Source: an uncultured Collinsella sp.
Lineage (GTDB): Bacteria > Actinomycetota > Coriobacteriia > Coriobacteriales > Coriobacteriaceae
NCBI GenBank assembly: GCA_900756945.1
Contig: CAAELZ010000052.1
Span: 1 to 52,993 of the forward strand
Length of the DNA stretch: 52,993 bases
Reading direction: 5' to 3'
Part shown: positions 17,674 through 25,715 of the stretch, piece after piece
Numbering within the stretch: position 1 is the first letter of the stretch
How the letters are laid out: each line of letters opens with the position of its first letter
Program-made: the position numbers and the translations under genes
Notes under the pieces: generated by a model
What the model was told of the DNA's origin: nothing
Database searches by the model: none
Seen by the model: only the letters and a program-made list of their open reading frames with translations

Positions 17674-20478
17674 GTGAAACCTTCCGCCGTCCTTCGCTTG
17701 GCTCTATATCGCACCCTGGCCGTCGCGCTTGCCGCGCTCGCCATACTGAGCGCCGTCATGCCCGCCCCCGCCTTTGCCGCCGACTCCGACCAGCGGGTCA
17801 AGACGGTCCGCGTTGGCTGGCTCGTCAACAACAAAGGCTTCCAGGAAGGCATGCCGGGCGAGCGACTCTCGGGGTGGGGCTACGAGTACCTCCAGACCCT
17901 CTCGTATTACACAAAGGGCTGGCAATACGAATACGTTAGCGGCACCTTCTCCGAGCTTATGGACATGCTCGAAGCAGGCGAAATCGACCTCATGCCCAAC
18001 ATCTCGTATTCAGCAGAGCGCGAGCAGAAGCTGCTCTTTTCCTCGAACCCCGAGGGCACCGAGCGCTACTACATCTACGCCAGGCCCGACCGCGACGATC
18101 TGGCCAAGGGCGACCCCCAGGCGCTCCAAGGCCTCACCATCGGCTGCAACTCTGGCGTTATGCAAACTATCGTCGGCCAGCAGTGGCTCGCCGACGAAGG
18201 CGTCACCTGCACCTATAAAGAAATCGACACCGGCAGTGCCCTCTTTGAGGCGCTTGCAGACGGCGAGGTCGACGCCGTCATCATGAACGATACCATTTCG
18301 TCGCCCGATGCGTCACCCATGTTCTACGTAGGCTCGAGCGACTACTATTTTGCCGTTCCCAAAAGCCGCCCCGATCTGATGAACGACATCAACGCCGCCA
18401 TGACGACCATCGCCCGCGATAACCCGCGCTATAACGAGGAAGTCAAATCGAGTTACTCGACCCAAAACAGTGGCTCGTCATCGCTCACCGGCCCCGAGAC
18501 CACCTGGCTCAAAGCAAACGGCAATACCATCACGCTCGGCTATCTTAAAAACCAACTTCCCTACTGCACGCAAAATGACGACGGCGAGATGGAAGGATCG
18601 CTCGCCTCGCTTGCAACGACGTTGCACGACAAGTTTGGTATTACGGTCAAAACAATCGCACTCTCGAACAACAGGCAAATGATCAAAGCCCTTTCCAACG
18701 GAACCATCGATGTCGCCCTGCCATTGTTTCGCGACTACTGGCTCGCCGAGCAGACAGGAGTCATCCAGTCAAACTCGATGGGAACGGTTTCGCTGACCGC
18801 CATTCACAGTGGCAAAAACCTGAACAGCGACCTTAAGAACATCGCTTGTACAAAGAGCACAATCGTTAACCGTTTTGAGCTCGAAAGTCTCTTCCCGAAC
18901 GCAACAGTAACCGAGTACTCGAATGACGGCGAGGTGCTCAAAGCCCTCAATGAGGGGAAGGCACGTTGCATCATTGTCCCCAGCACGCGCCTGGAAACTC
19001 TCCGCGACACCTACGACATCGAGGATTTCGAAACACAGGAACTCACCAACACGGCGCAGCTATCGTGTTTAATTTCGCGCGGCAAGCCCGAGCTGCTGGG
19101 AATCATCAATAAGGGCATCGTCAATGCAGGTGAATCGCTCTCTGCAAACAGCTATTTCCCCACATCGTACTCGGCGCAAGAATCGGACACGTTCCAGTTT
19201 TTCTATCGTAACCGCACCGCCATTGCGACTGTTATCATCTGCATCTTGCTCACCAGCATCGCCATCCTTGTCTGGTCGCTTTACCGCGCACAGGAGGAAC
19301 GGCAGAAAGCTGATGCCGCCAACGCCGCCAAAACCGCTTTCCTCACGCGCATGAGCCACGACATCCGCACGCCGCTCAACGGCATCCTGGGCCTTATCGA
19401 AATTGAGGAATTGAGAGAAGGCGACATGCAGGTCGCCCGCGAAAGCCGCGCCAAGGCGCGCGTTGCCGCCAATCACCTGCTGTCACTGATTAACGACATC
19501 CTCGAGATGGGCAGGATCGAGGAGTGTAAAGTGACGCTCGAGCACGAATCATTCAACCTTAAAGAGCTGTGCGACAATGCGCTCGTACTGTGCAAGCTCC
19601 GCGCATCGGACCGCGACATAACCATGCTCGACACCAGCGAGCCCTACGCTGTCGACCAATATATGATCGGCAGCCCCACCCATATTCGGCAGATCCTTGT
19701 CAACCTGCTCGACAACAGCATCAAGTACAACAAGCACGGAGGCACCGTCACGTTCTCATCGACCATCAAACCGGTCGACGACGAGCACGCCGTGTTTTGC
19801 TTTAGCGTCTCGGATACCGGCATTGGTATGACGCCCGAGTTTTTGACGCACATTTACGAGCCGTTTGCCCAGGAAGGCGACGATGCGCGCAGCAAGTTCC
19901 AAGGAACCGGCATTGGCATGTCTATCGTCAAATCGCTCATCGATATGATGGGCGGCACGATTGAGATTTCGAGTGAGGTTGGCGCGGGAAGCACGTTCAA
20001 CGTCCAGATACCGCTCGATATCGACAAGAACTCTCAGGCAAAAGAACGTGCGTCCAAGCAGGCATACAGTTGCTCGCTTGCCGGCATGAACGTCCTTTTG
20101 GCAGAAGACAACGAGCTCAATGCCGAAATTGCCCAGGCTCTACTCGAAAGCGAAGGCATCGTCGTAACGCGCGCCGCCGACGGCAACAAAGCAGTCGACC
20201 TATACGTTAGTCGTCCCGCCGGCAGCTTCGATGCGATCCTGATGGACATCATGATGCCGGGCATGGATGGCTACGAGGCAACCCGCGCGATTCGTCTGAG
20301 CGAAAAGGCCGATGCAGCCGACATCCCCATCATCGCGCTCACTGCCAACGCCTTCAACGAGGACGCCAAGGCGGCACACGATGCCGGTATGAACGCCCAT
20401 CTGCCCAAACCGCTCGACTTTAACAAGCTCAAAAACATACTCGCCCGCATCAAGAAAAACGGAACTGTTTCGCTATAG
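17674..20478 (+). CDS. BvgS-like hybrid sensor histidine kinase
   Basis: A 934-residue membrane sensor. A signal peptide (residues 1-36, ending AFA) leads to two tandem periplasmic-binding (SBP_bac_3) domains at about 45-275 and 290-500, then one membrane helix at about 514-540. HisKA follows with LTRMSHDIRTPLNG (His near 561), then HATPase with DNSIKYNKHGG, DTGIGM and GTGIGMSIV. A receiver domain at about 800-930 has the phospho-Asp in ILMDIMMPGMDG near 857. No Hpt or HTH output is fused, so phosphotransfer must go to an unlinked partner. I start at GTG 17674 (ATAGGA upstream, natural signal-peptide N-terminus); the in-frame ATG 33 bases earlier has no ribosome site. Confidence 0.88.
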   Translation: MKPSAVLRLALYRTLAVALAALAILSAVMPAPAFAADSDQRVKTVRVGWLVNNKGFQEGMPGERLSGWGYEYLQTLSYYTKGWQYEYVSGTFSELMDMLEAGEIDLMPNISYSAEREQKLLFSSNPEGTERYYIYARPDRDDLAKGDPQALQGLTIGCNSGVMQTIVGQQWLADEGVTCTYKEIDTGSALFEALADGEVDAVIMNDTISSPDASPMFYVGSSDYYFAVPKSRPDLMNDINAAMTTIARDNPRYNEEVKSSYSTQNSGSSSLTGPETTWLKANGNTITLGYLKNQLPYCTQNDDGEMEGSLASLATTLHDKFGITVKTIALSNNRQMIKALSNGTIDVALPLFRDYWLAEQTGVIQSNSMGTVSLTAIHSGKNLNSDLKNIACTKSTIVNRFELESLFPNATVTEYSNDGEVLKALNEGKARCIIVPSTRLETLRDTYDIEDFETQELTNTAQLSCLISRGKPELLGIINKGIVNAGESLSANSYFPTSYSAQESDTFQFFYRNRTAIATVIICILLTSIAILVWSLYRAQEERQKADAANAAKTAFLTRMSHDIRTPLNGILGLIEIEELREGDMQVARESRAKARVAANHLLSLINDILEMGRIEECKVTLEHESFNLKELCDNALVLCKLRASDRDITMLDTSEPYAVDQYMIGSPTHIRQILVNLLDNSIKYNKHGGTVTFSSTIKPVDDEHAVFCFSVSDTGIGMTPEFLTHIYEPFAQEGDDARSKFQGTGIGMSIVKSLIDMMGGTIEISSEVGAGSTFNVQIPLDIDKNSQAKERASKQAYSCSLAGMNVLLAEDNELNAEIAQALLESEGIVVTRAADGNKAVDLYVSRPAGSFDAILMDIMMPGMDGYEATRAIRLSEKADAADIPIIALTANAFNEDAKAAHDAGMNAHLPKPLDFNKLKNILARIKKNGTVSL

Positions 20479-20520
20479 TCTGTGCTCAACCACCATGCAC
20501 AGCCAGAAAGGAAGCCAACG

Positions 20521-21000
20521 ATGTTTAGGCCCTTACGTCGAAAGAAACGCGCCATCACTGACGAGGAAGCGCGCGAGTTGCTCGCCACCTGTAAGCGTGG
20601 CGTCTTTGCCGTCAACGGCGATGATGGCTACCCCTATGCCATTCCCGTCAACTACTTCTTTGACGCCGAGCACGACAAGATTTATTTCCATGGCGCCAAG
20701 GCCGGCCACAAGGTCGATTCGCTCAGGCGTGACGATAAAGTCTGCTTTACCGTTTACGGCAACGAGTGGTACAAGGACGGCGACTGGGCTCCTTACGTCA
20801 TGAGCACTGTGGTCTTTGGCCGTTGCCGCCTGGTAGATGAAGCGCCTGCGTTTATCGAGGACAAAGTCCGCCAGCTCGCGCTTAAGTACTACCCTTCTGC
20901 CGAAGAAGTCGAGGAAGAAATCGCCAAAGACATCAAGGGCGTCCAACTCTACGAGATTTCAATTGAGCATCTTTGCGGCAAGCAGATTCAGGAAAAGTAG
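20521..21000 (+). CDS. Pyridoxamine 5'-phosphate oxidase-fold flavoprotein (NimA-like)
   Basis: A 159-residue split-barrel protein. The segments RGVFAVNGDDGYPYAIPVNY and KIYFHGAKAGHKVDSLRRDD match the PNPOx-like family that includes NimA-type 5-nitroimidazole-resistance proteins; these bind FMN or heme. The length is typical for the group. ATG 20521 follows AGAAAGGA; an in-frame ATG 13 codons earlier overlaps the spacer. The gene stands 43 bases downstream of the kinase gene on the same strand and could be co-transcribed with it. The physiological substrate is not known. Confidence 0.8.
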   Translation: MFRPLRRKKRAITDEEARELLATCKRGVFAVNGDDGYPYAIPVNYFFDAEHDKIYFHGAKAGHKVDSLRRDDKVCFTVYGNEWYKDGDWAPYVMSTVVFGRCRLVDEAPAFIEDKVRQLALKYYPSAEEVEEEIAKDIKGVQLYEISIEHLCGKQIQEK

Positions 21001-21029
21001 CGAATGCGAAAAACGCGCTCGCTACCCTC

Positions 21030-21075
21030 TGCGCCCCATGCGCCCACGCATTTTAACGGCGTGGGCGCATGGGGC
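21030..21075. terminator. Long GC hairpin between convergent genes
   Basis: TGCGCCCCATGCGCCCACGC pairs with a matching complement ending at 21075 around a TTTTAACG loop. No T run follows the stem, but it sits exactly between the convergent PNPOx and malY-like genes. Confidence 0.6.
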
Positions 21076-21097
21076 AGCACTCGAATCGAGCGCCCCC

Positions 21098-22309
21098 CTA
21101 TACCCCAAAAACGTAGCGGTCCAGGCGCTCACACGCCTCCTTTACACGCGAAAGCGGCAGTGCCAGATTCACGCGAATGTGGCAGGGTCCATGGAATGGA
21201 CGGCCGTCCTGATAGCCCACGCCCACACGCGCGCCCTCGTCGAGCAGCCACTGAATATCGTGGCCATGATCGCGGCACCACTCGGTGCAGTCCAGGAACA
21301 CCATATACGTGCCCTGCGGGCGCGAATAGGACACGCCCTCAAAATGCTCGTCCACGTAATCGCAGAAGTAGTCGATGTTGCCGGCAAGCACCTGGTTGAG
21401 CTCGTCAACCCACTCGTAGCCCTGCGACTGGTAGGCGCCGATAAGCGCGTGCATCGAAAGGACGTTCATCTCGTTGTAGTGAGTCTTGTTGGACACGGCG
21501 CACACGCGGTCGCGCAGCGTCTCGTTATAGATGATGTGGTAGCTGCCGACCAGGCCCGCCAGGTTAAACGTCTTGCTGGGCGCATAGAGAGCAACCGTGC
21601 GCATGCGGGCATCTTCGCTCACCGACTGCGTCGGGATATGCTTGTGACCCGGCAGGATGATATCGGACCAAATCTCGTCCGATATCACCACGCAATCGTG
21701 CTGGCGATAGATGTCCATGGCACGTTCGACCTCGTCGCGCTCCCATACTCGGCCGCAGGGATTGTGCGGCGAGCAGAACACCGCGGCATGGATGTGGTTT
21801 TGGGCGAGCTTGCGCTCCATGTCCTCAAAGTCCATACGCCACACGCCCTGGTCGTCGAGCTTAAGCGGGCTGTGGACAATGCGATAGCCCGCGGCTTCGA
21901 TAGACTTGGTGAAACCGATGTAGGTGGGGCTGTGGACCAGCACCGCATCGCCCGGCTGGACGTACGCGCGCAGCGTCGACACGACACCGCCCAGCACACC
22001 GTTTTCGTAGCCGATATGCTCCGGCGCCAGGCCCTTAACACCGTTGCGTCGGCTCTGCCATTCGATGATGCGGTTGAAGTACTCGTCGCGCGGATCGAAA
22101 TAGCCAAACATGGGGTGCTGGGCGCGCTGAATGATGTGCTCCTGGACCGTGGGCACCGTGGCAAAGTTCATGTCCGCCACCCACATGGGAATGCGGTCGA
22201 AGCCCTCGTCGGGTGCATTCGGAGCCATGCCGGGAATCTCGCCCCAGGAGTCAACGGCAATGGCATCCATGCCGTGGCGGTCGATGATTGAAGTGAAGTC
22301 GTATTTCAT
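21098..22309 (-). CDS. MalY/PatB family PLP-dependent beta-lyase/aminotransferase
   Basis: A 403-residue fold-type I PLP enzyme. The N-terminal signature IPMWVADMNFATVP and the aldimine Lys in APSKTFNLAG (near residue 237) are typical of MalY/PatB, C-S lyases that cleave cystathionine or cysteine conjugates to thiol, pyruvate and ammonia. CSPHNPCGRVW and ISDEIWSDII are the cofactor-contact motifs. MalY of E. coli also modulates the maltose regulator; nothing here points to that. ATG 22309 follows GGGAG. Monocistronic. Confidence 0.88.
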   Translation of the reverse strand: MKYDFTSIIDRHGMDAIAVDSWGEIPGMAPNAPDEGFDRIPMWVADMNFATVPTVQEHIIQRAQHPMFGYFDPRDEYFNRIIEWQSRRNGVKGLAPEHIGYENGVLGGVVSTLRAYVQPGDAVLVHSPTYIGFTKSIEAAGYRIVHSPLKLDDQGVWRMDFEDMERKLAQNHIHAAVFCSPHNPCGRVWERDEVERAMDIYRQHDCVVISDEIWSDIILPGHKHIPTQSVSEDARMRTVALYAPSKTFNLAGLVGSYHIIYNETLRDRVCAVSNKTHYNEMNVLSMHALIGAYQSQGYEWVDELNQVLAGNIDYFCDYVDEHFEGVSYSRPQGTYMVFLDCTEWCRDHGHDIQWLLDEGARVGVGYQDGRPFHGPCHIRVNLALPLSRVKEACERLDRYVFGV

Positions 22310-22421
22310 GCTGGACTCCCGTGCAAAGCGGATTGTTTCGGTAGGCGTTATTGTCCACCAGCGCGGGCGGTTTTTGCACAGGGTTTGGCGTTGAATTTAG
22401 CAGATGCGGACGTGCGGCCGG

Positions 22422-23159
22422 CTAGTCTTGCGCATCGTTGACGGCGGTTACCGTCAGCCTGGTTCCGTCAACCGTAAACGATATGTCGAGCCCGGCGTAG
22501 GCCAGATGGTACACGCGGTTTGGCTCGTGCTTGCTGCCCGCGCGGCGCGGATCTTGGCGAAGGACCTCGACCAAGCCGGGGAGCTTTGCGGGCGGGATCA
22601 TCTCCTGCAGCGCTTGCGGAAACTCGACGTCGAGCTCTTGCCACGGCGCGTCCTCAATCCAGCCGCCGGTCGCGTCCGGGTGACAGTCTGCAAACGGAAT
22701 GTAGGGCTTGATATCGTAGATGGGCGTGCCGTCGCGCAGGTCGGCCCCCAACACATGGATGATAGGGCCGTCGTCGGTAAGCTCGACACGATCGAGTTTG
22801 ACGCAGGTAAGACCGATGGGATTGGGGCGAAACGGACTGCGCGTGGCAAACACGCCCACGCGCTCTGCTCCACCCAGGCGCGGCGGACGCACGGTCTTCG
22901 ACCACTTGGCGTTGGTGCCGGACCTGTCCCGCGTCTTGGCATCGGCGGCAATATCCTTAGCCGTGCCGCCGGGCGTTCCGTTTTCAAAGCGCCAGAGCAG
23001 CCATAGGTGAGAGAAGGAGTCCAGGCCCTCAACTGCCGCGTTGGAGGCAAATTCCGGCTCAAAGACGATACGCCCCTCTAGATGGGGCGCCAAAAAGCTG
23101 TTGCGCGGAATGCCGAACTTTTGCGGCAGGTCGGTATGTATGCGTGCGATAGGTTCCAT
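22422..23159 (-). CDS. trmO: tRNA (t6A37) methyltransferase TrmO
   Basis: A 245-residue protein of the TsaA/TrmO family, which uses SAM to add a methyl group to t6A37 of tRNAs reading ANN codons. The N-terminal MEPIARIHTDLPQKFGIPRN, the RPNPIGLTCVKL segment and DGTPIYDIKPYIPFAD are family motifs, and a C-terminal small domain is present. Two in-frame ATGs 3 codons apart (23159, 23168) could serve as start; neither has a ribosome site. A TACAAT box ends 7 bases before ATG 23159, which would make the message leaderless or nearly so. Confidence 0.85.
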   Translation of the reverse strand: MEPIARIHTDLPQKFGIPRNSFLAPHLEGRIVFEPEFASNAAVEGLDSFSHLWLLWRFENGTPGGTAKDIAADAKTRDRSGTNAKWSKTVRPPRLGGAERVGVFATRSPFRPNPIGLTCVKLDRVELTDDGPIIHVLGADLRDGTPIYDIKPYIPFADCHPDATGGWIEDAPWQELDVEFPQALQEMIPPAKLPGLVEVLRQDPRRAGSKHEPNRVYHLAYAGLDISFTVDGTRLTVTAVNDAQD

Positions 23160-23299
23160 GCCGGTCATTGTACGGCACAGGCGTGCGGGTGAAGGGTCGC
23201 GATTCCCTCTCACTGCCATCTGCATGCAACCAACGGTTGCTTGGAAGGGTGCCGGCTGCCGCGTATGCTTAAACCAACAAGCAGCAGAAAGGAGCCGTT

Positions 23300-24127
23300 A
23301 TGGCCTTTGCAGAAAAACTCATCGCCGTCCGTCGCGCCAACAATCTCACCCAAGAGCAGCTCGCCGCCAAGCTCTACGTCACGCGCCAGGCCGTGAGCCG
23401 TTGGGAGCGCGGCGAAGTCACCCCGGGCATCGACATGATGAAGCTTATTGCCGCCATAACCGGAGAGCCGCTGTCCCACCTGCTCGAAATGCCCGAGCAC
23501 TATTGCCAGAGCTGCGGCATGATACTCACGCCCAACGAATGCGGCACCGATGCCACGGGCACCACGACCGACCATTACTGCAAGTGGTGCTACGACCACG
23601 GCAAGTACACCTACGAGACCACGATGGAGGCGATGATCGAGGACTGCGCCCCGCGTCTGGCGCAAAACACCGGCATGTCGCTCGACGAAGCCGTCTCGCT
23701 CATGGGCGCCGTCCTGCCGCAACTGGAGCGCTGGCGCACCGTGCAGGAAAACGAGGAGCGCTACGGTGCCGAGGCGCGGGCGCGCTATGGCGACGAGGCT
23801 ATCGATGCGGCAAACGAAGCGCTGCTGGACATGGATCCTCAGACATGGAACGACATGAGAGAACTTGAACGCGCTATTCTAGGCCAGCTCTCGATTGCCA
23901 TGGAAGACGGCGACCCAAAGAGCATCGAAGCCCAAAAGCTTGTCGTGATGCATCGTCGTTGGATTGGTCTCAACTGGGGACGCGAACCCCAAGACGAAGC
24001 ATACCTGGGCCTCGCCCACGGCTATCTTGCCGATCAGCGCTTTATCGACTACTACGACAAGCCCTGCGGCGCCGGAGCCACGGCGTTTCTGGTACAGGCC
24101 ATCGAGTCGTCGCTGACGCGCGCATAG
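23300..24127 (+). CDS. XRE - zinc ribbon - TipAS regulator
   Basis: A 275-residue three-part regulator. Residues 1-65 form an XRE helix-turn-helix (LTQEQLAAKLYVTRQAVSRW). Residues 70-105 hold a zinc ribbon with paired CQSCG and CKWC. Residues about 145-275 match the TipAS antibiotic-recognition fold (EERYGAEARARYGDEAI, then QRFIDYYDKPCGAGATAFL). TipA-like domains bind thiopeptides or other ligands and are usually joined to a MerR HTH, so the XRE plus zinc-ribbon combination is less usual. ATG 23300 follows AAAGGAG. The glutaredoxin gene lies 51 bases downstream on the same strand. Confidence 0.85.
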   Translation: MAFAEKLIAVRRANNLTQEQLAAKLYVTRQAVSRWERGEVTPGIDMMKLIAAITGEPLSHLLEMPEHYCQSCGMILTPNECGTDATGTTTDHYCKWCYDHGKYTYETTMEAMIEDCAPRLAQNTGMSLDEAVSLMGAVLPQLERWRTVQENEERYGAEARARYGDEAIDAANEALLDMDPQTWNDMRELERAILGQLSIAMEDGDPKSIEAQKLVVMHRRWIGLNWGREPQDEAYLGLAHGYLADQRFIDYYDKPCGAGATAFLVQAIESSLTRA

Positions 24128-24178
24128 ACCGCGGCGGCTTTGGGTATCTCAATCGAAACCTCAACCGATTGGAGACCC

Positions 24179-24424
24179 ATGGCTACTGATCACAAGCTCG
24201 AGCTGTACGTTATGACCGGCTGCCCGTATTGCATTAAGGTCAAGCGCTTCCTGGCCGATAACGGTGTGACCATCCCCGAGCGCAACATCTCGACCGATTC
24301 TGATGCCGAGCAAACGCTCATCGCCGTCGGCGGAAAACGCCAGGTTCCCTGCCTGTTCATCGACGGCAAACCACTCTACGAATCGAGCGACATCATCGCG
24401 TGGATACAGAAGAACCTGCTCTAG
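24179..24424 (+). CDS. Glutaredoxin
   Basis: An 81-residue thioredoxin-fold protein with the CPYC active site at residues 16-19 and the later GGKRQVPCLFIDG, where the cis-Pro is in the TVP-like QVP. Glutaredoxins reduce disulfides or deglutathionylate proteins; in Gram-positives lacking glutathione they work with other thiols or as NrdH-like electron donors. ATG 24179 follows GGAG. Downstream is the first of two near-identical hairpins, serving as its terminator. Confidence 0.9.
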   Translation: MATDHKLELYVMTGCPYCIKVKRFLADNGVTIPERNISTDSDAEQTLIAVGGKRQVPCLFIDGKPLYESSDIIAWIQKNLL

Positions 24425-24476
24425 TACGCAATTGCAGTCGGCTCGCCCCGACGTCCAAGCCCATACGATCCAAACA

Positions 24477-24531
24477 TGTACACCAGCATCCAAAGTCGAC
24501 GTTTTTCGACATCTTTGGATGCTGGTGTACA
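24477..24531 (+). repeat. 55-bp hairpin, first of two near-identical copies
   Basis: A 19-bp perfect stem TGTACACCAGCATCCAAAG and its complement surround an inner GTCGA/TCGAC loop; GCTTTTTGC follows, so it also looks like an intrinsic terminator for glutaredoxin. The second copy is at 25590-25644. Confidence 0.85.
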
Positions 24532-24652
24532 GCTTTTTGCATGGCCCCGGCACAGGTAGTCGTTGGGGACGTTCTTAAATGACTAGTTGTTTGAGACAGC
24601 CTTTGGATTATGGCTGTTTGGGGCCATCTGACGTCTCTGGAAAGGGCTCCTT

Positions 24653-24898
24653 AGAGGGCCGTGTTCAAAAAATGGCAAATATGAGTACTGCTACTTGTTT
24701 AGTAACAGCAATTTTAATCATTTCAGGGATCATTCAACGCCCCAAGCGCCCACAGACGGCGTTATTTCTCCCCATATGTTCAATAAAAGAGACGCCTAAT
24801 GGTATTAAATCTCATCAGGGACCTCATTTTTGAACAAAATAAATGCAACCATAATGGCAACAGTACTCATATTTGCCCTTTTTTGCACACAGCCCTCC
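24653..24898. repeat. 246-bp MITE-like element with 38-bp terminal inverted repeats
   Basis: Left arm 24653-24690 and right arm 24861-24898 share 34 of 38 bases when one is reverse-complemented (core GGCAAATATGAGTACTG is identical). The 170 bases between hold no convincing gene. Non-autonomous miniature transposable elements have this form; the family is not identified and no clear target duplication was found. Confidence 0.6.
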
Positions 24899-24994
24899 AG
24901 AATAGTCGTTAGGAACGACTCAAAATGGCAATTCCGGCACTTAGATGCTCTCTTCTTGAATGACTAGTTGTTAAAGAACACTCAGCGACTACTC

Positions 24995-25023
24995 CAATTC
25001 GCGACACACTGTGTCGCGAATTG
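24995..25023. repeat. 29-bp perfect palindrome
   Basis: CAATTCGCGACACA and its complement flank a single central base. It could be a hairpin or a dimeric protein-binding site. Confidence 0.7.
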
Positions 25024-25213
25024 AGCTGTTCTCACCACCGAAGACCGGTGAAAGCTCCTGGCCAGAATCTCGATAGTTTGTTAAAGTGCCCCCTCTGCAG
25101 GTTCAATGAGCGCTCATGTTCCAGACTAGCAAGTGAAGAAATATCGAAGCCATCGATGCTCATTTCCTATCGAAAAAACTAGTCAATACACGCTAATTAG
25201 CTTGATAAACTGC

Positions 25214-25245
25214 TTGTATTTTTGTCTACAAAACTGTATACAAAA
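25214..25245 (+). promoter_or_regulatory. Putative promoter/operator of the RHH gene
   Basis: TTGTAT...ATACAA form an inverted repeat with an inner TTTTGTctACAAAA, about 50 bases before the ribosome site of the ribbon-helix-helix gene. It fits a self-binding site for an antitoxin-like repressor. Confidence 0.45.
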
Positions 25246-25296
25246 AGAGATTCCGGTAACCAGCGCTCGACATTATGTCAATCGATAGGAGGCGCT

Positions 25297-25563
25297 ATGG
25301 ACGCCAAGCAGCTTGAAAAGATGATGGGGTTTGCCCCCGGAGAGTTGGAGAAAGCCGCGGAGGCATACGAAAAAGATGAATGGCCGAAGGGTCGCACCAT
25401 CAAGCCGGGAAGGCCGTCGATCTCTGATGAGCCAAGCGTTGTTTTATCGGCACGTGTGGGTAAGTCTGTTCTTGAAGCCTTTGACGCAAAAGCAAAGCGC
25501 CATGGGCAAACACGCACGGAGCGACTCAGAGAGCTCATCACGCTCGATGCAATGATTGCTTAG
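25297..25563 (+). CDS. Ribbon-helix-helix (CopG-like) DNA-binding protein
   Basis: An 88-residue protein. The C-terminal half (VVLSARVGKSVLEAFDAKAKRHGQTRTERLRELI) has a short basic strand followed by two helices, the ribbon-helix-helix plan of CopG/MetJ-type repressors and many antitoxins. The N-terminal half is acidic and helical, as expected for a toxin-neutralising tail. ATG 25297 follows a strong AGGAGG. No toxin-sized gene lies beside it, so it is an orphan antitoxin or stand-alone repressor. It sits inside the repeat island between two copies of the same hairpin. Confidence 0.65.
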   Translation: MDAKQLEKMMGFAPGELEKAAEAYEKDEWPKGRTIKPGRPSISDEPSVVLSARVGKSVLEAFDAKAKRHGQTRTERLRELITLDAMIA

Positions 25564-25589
25564 ACTCCACTCTCCCGCCGACCCAAACA

Positions 25590-25644
25590 TGTACGCCAGC
25601 ATCCAAAGTCGACATTTTTCGACATCTTTGAATGCTGGCGTACA
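25590..25644 (+). repeat. 55-bp hairpin, second of two near-identical copies
   Basis: Same structure and loop as 24477-24531, with a few substitutions (a T to C step makes TGTACGCC). The surrounding CCAAACA and GCTTTTTTGC are also shared. It follows the RHH stop codon and probably terminates it. Confidence 0.85.
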
Positions 25645-25659
25645 GCTTTTTTGCAACAT

Positions 25660-25713
25660 AGTCATCGGGGACGTTCTTAAATGACCAGTCGTTAAAGAAC
25701 GTCCCCGATGACT
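25660..25713. repeat. 54-bp palindrome, AGTCATCGGGGACGTTC type
   Basis: The outer arms AGTCATCGGGGACGTTCTT are perfectly inverted; only the centre is imperfect. It ends two bases before the stop codon of the dus gene and may terminate it. A half copy occurs at 24557-24590. Confidence 0.8.
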
Positions 25714-25715
25714 AA

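Larger units (their letters stand above)
24425..25296. other. Repeat-rich AT-shifted spacer without a recognisable gene
   Basis: This 870-base gap is poorer in GC than its surroundings. It contains the hairpin at 24477-24531, half of an AGTCGTTGGGGACGTTC palindrome at 24557-24590, the inverted-repeat element at 24653-24898, a 29-bp perfect palindrome at 24995-25023 and an operator-like inverted repeat at 25214-25245. I see no supported coding gene in it. Confidence 0.6.

Noticed and set aside
20837..22291. A 484-codon plus-strand frame covering the MalY gene
   Set aside because: It overlaps the PNPOx gene out of frame and runs antisense to the MalY gene; no family features.
24579..24833. An 84-codon frame in the repeat island
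   Set aside because: It lies across the inverted-repeat arms and lacks a ribosome site; reads like chance translation of repeats.
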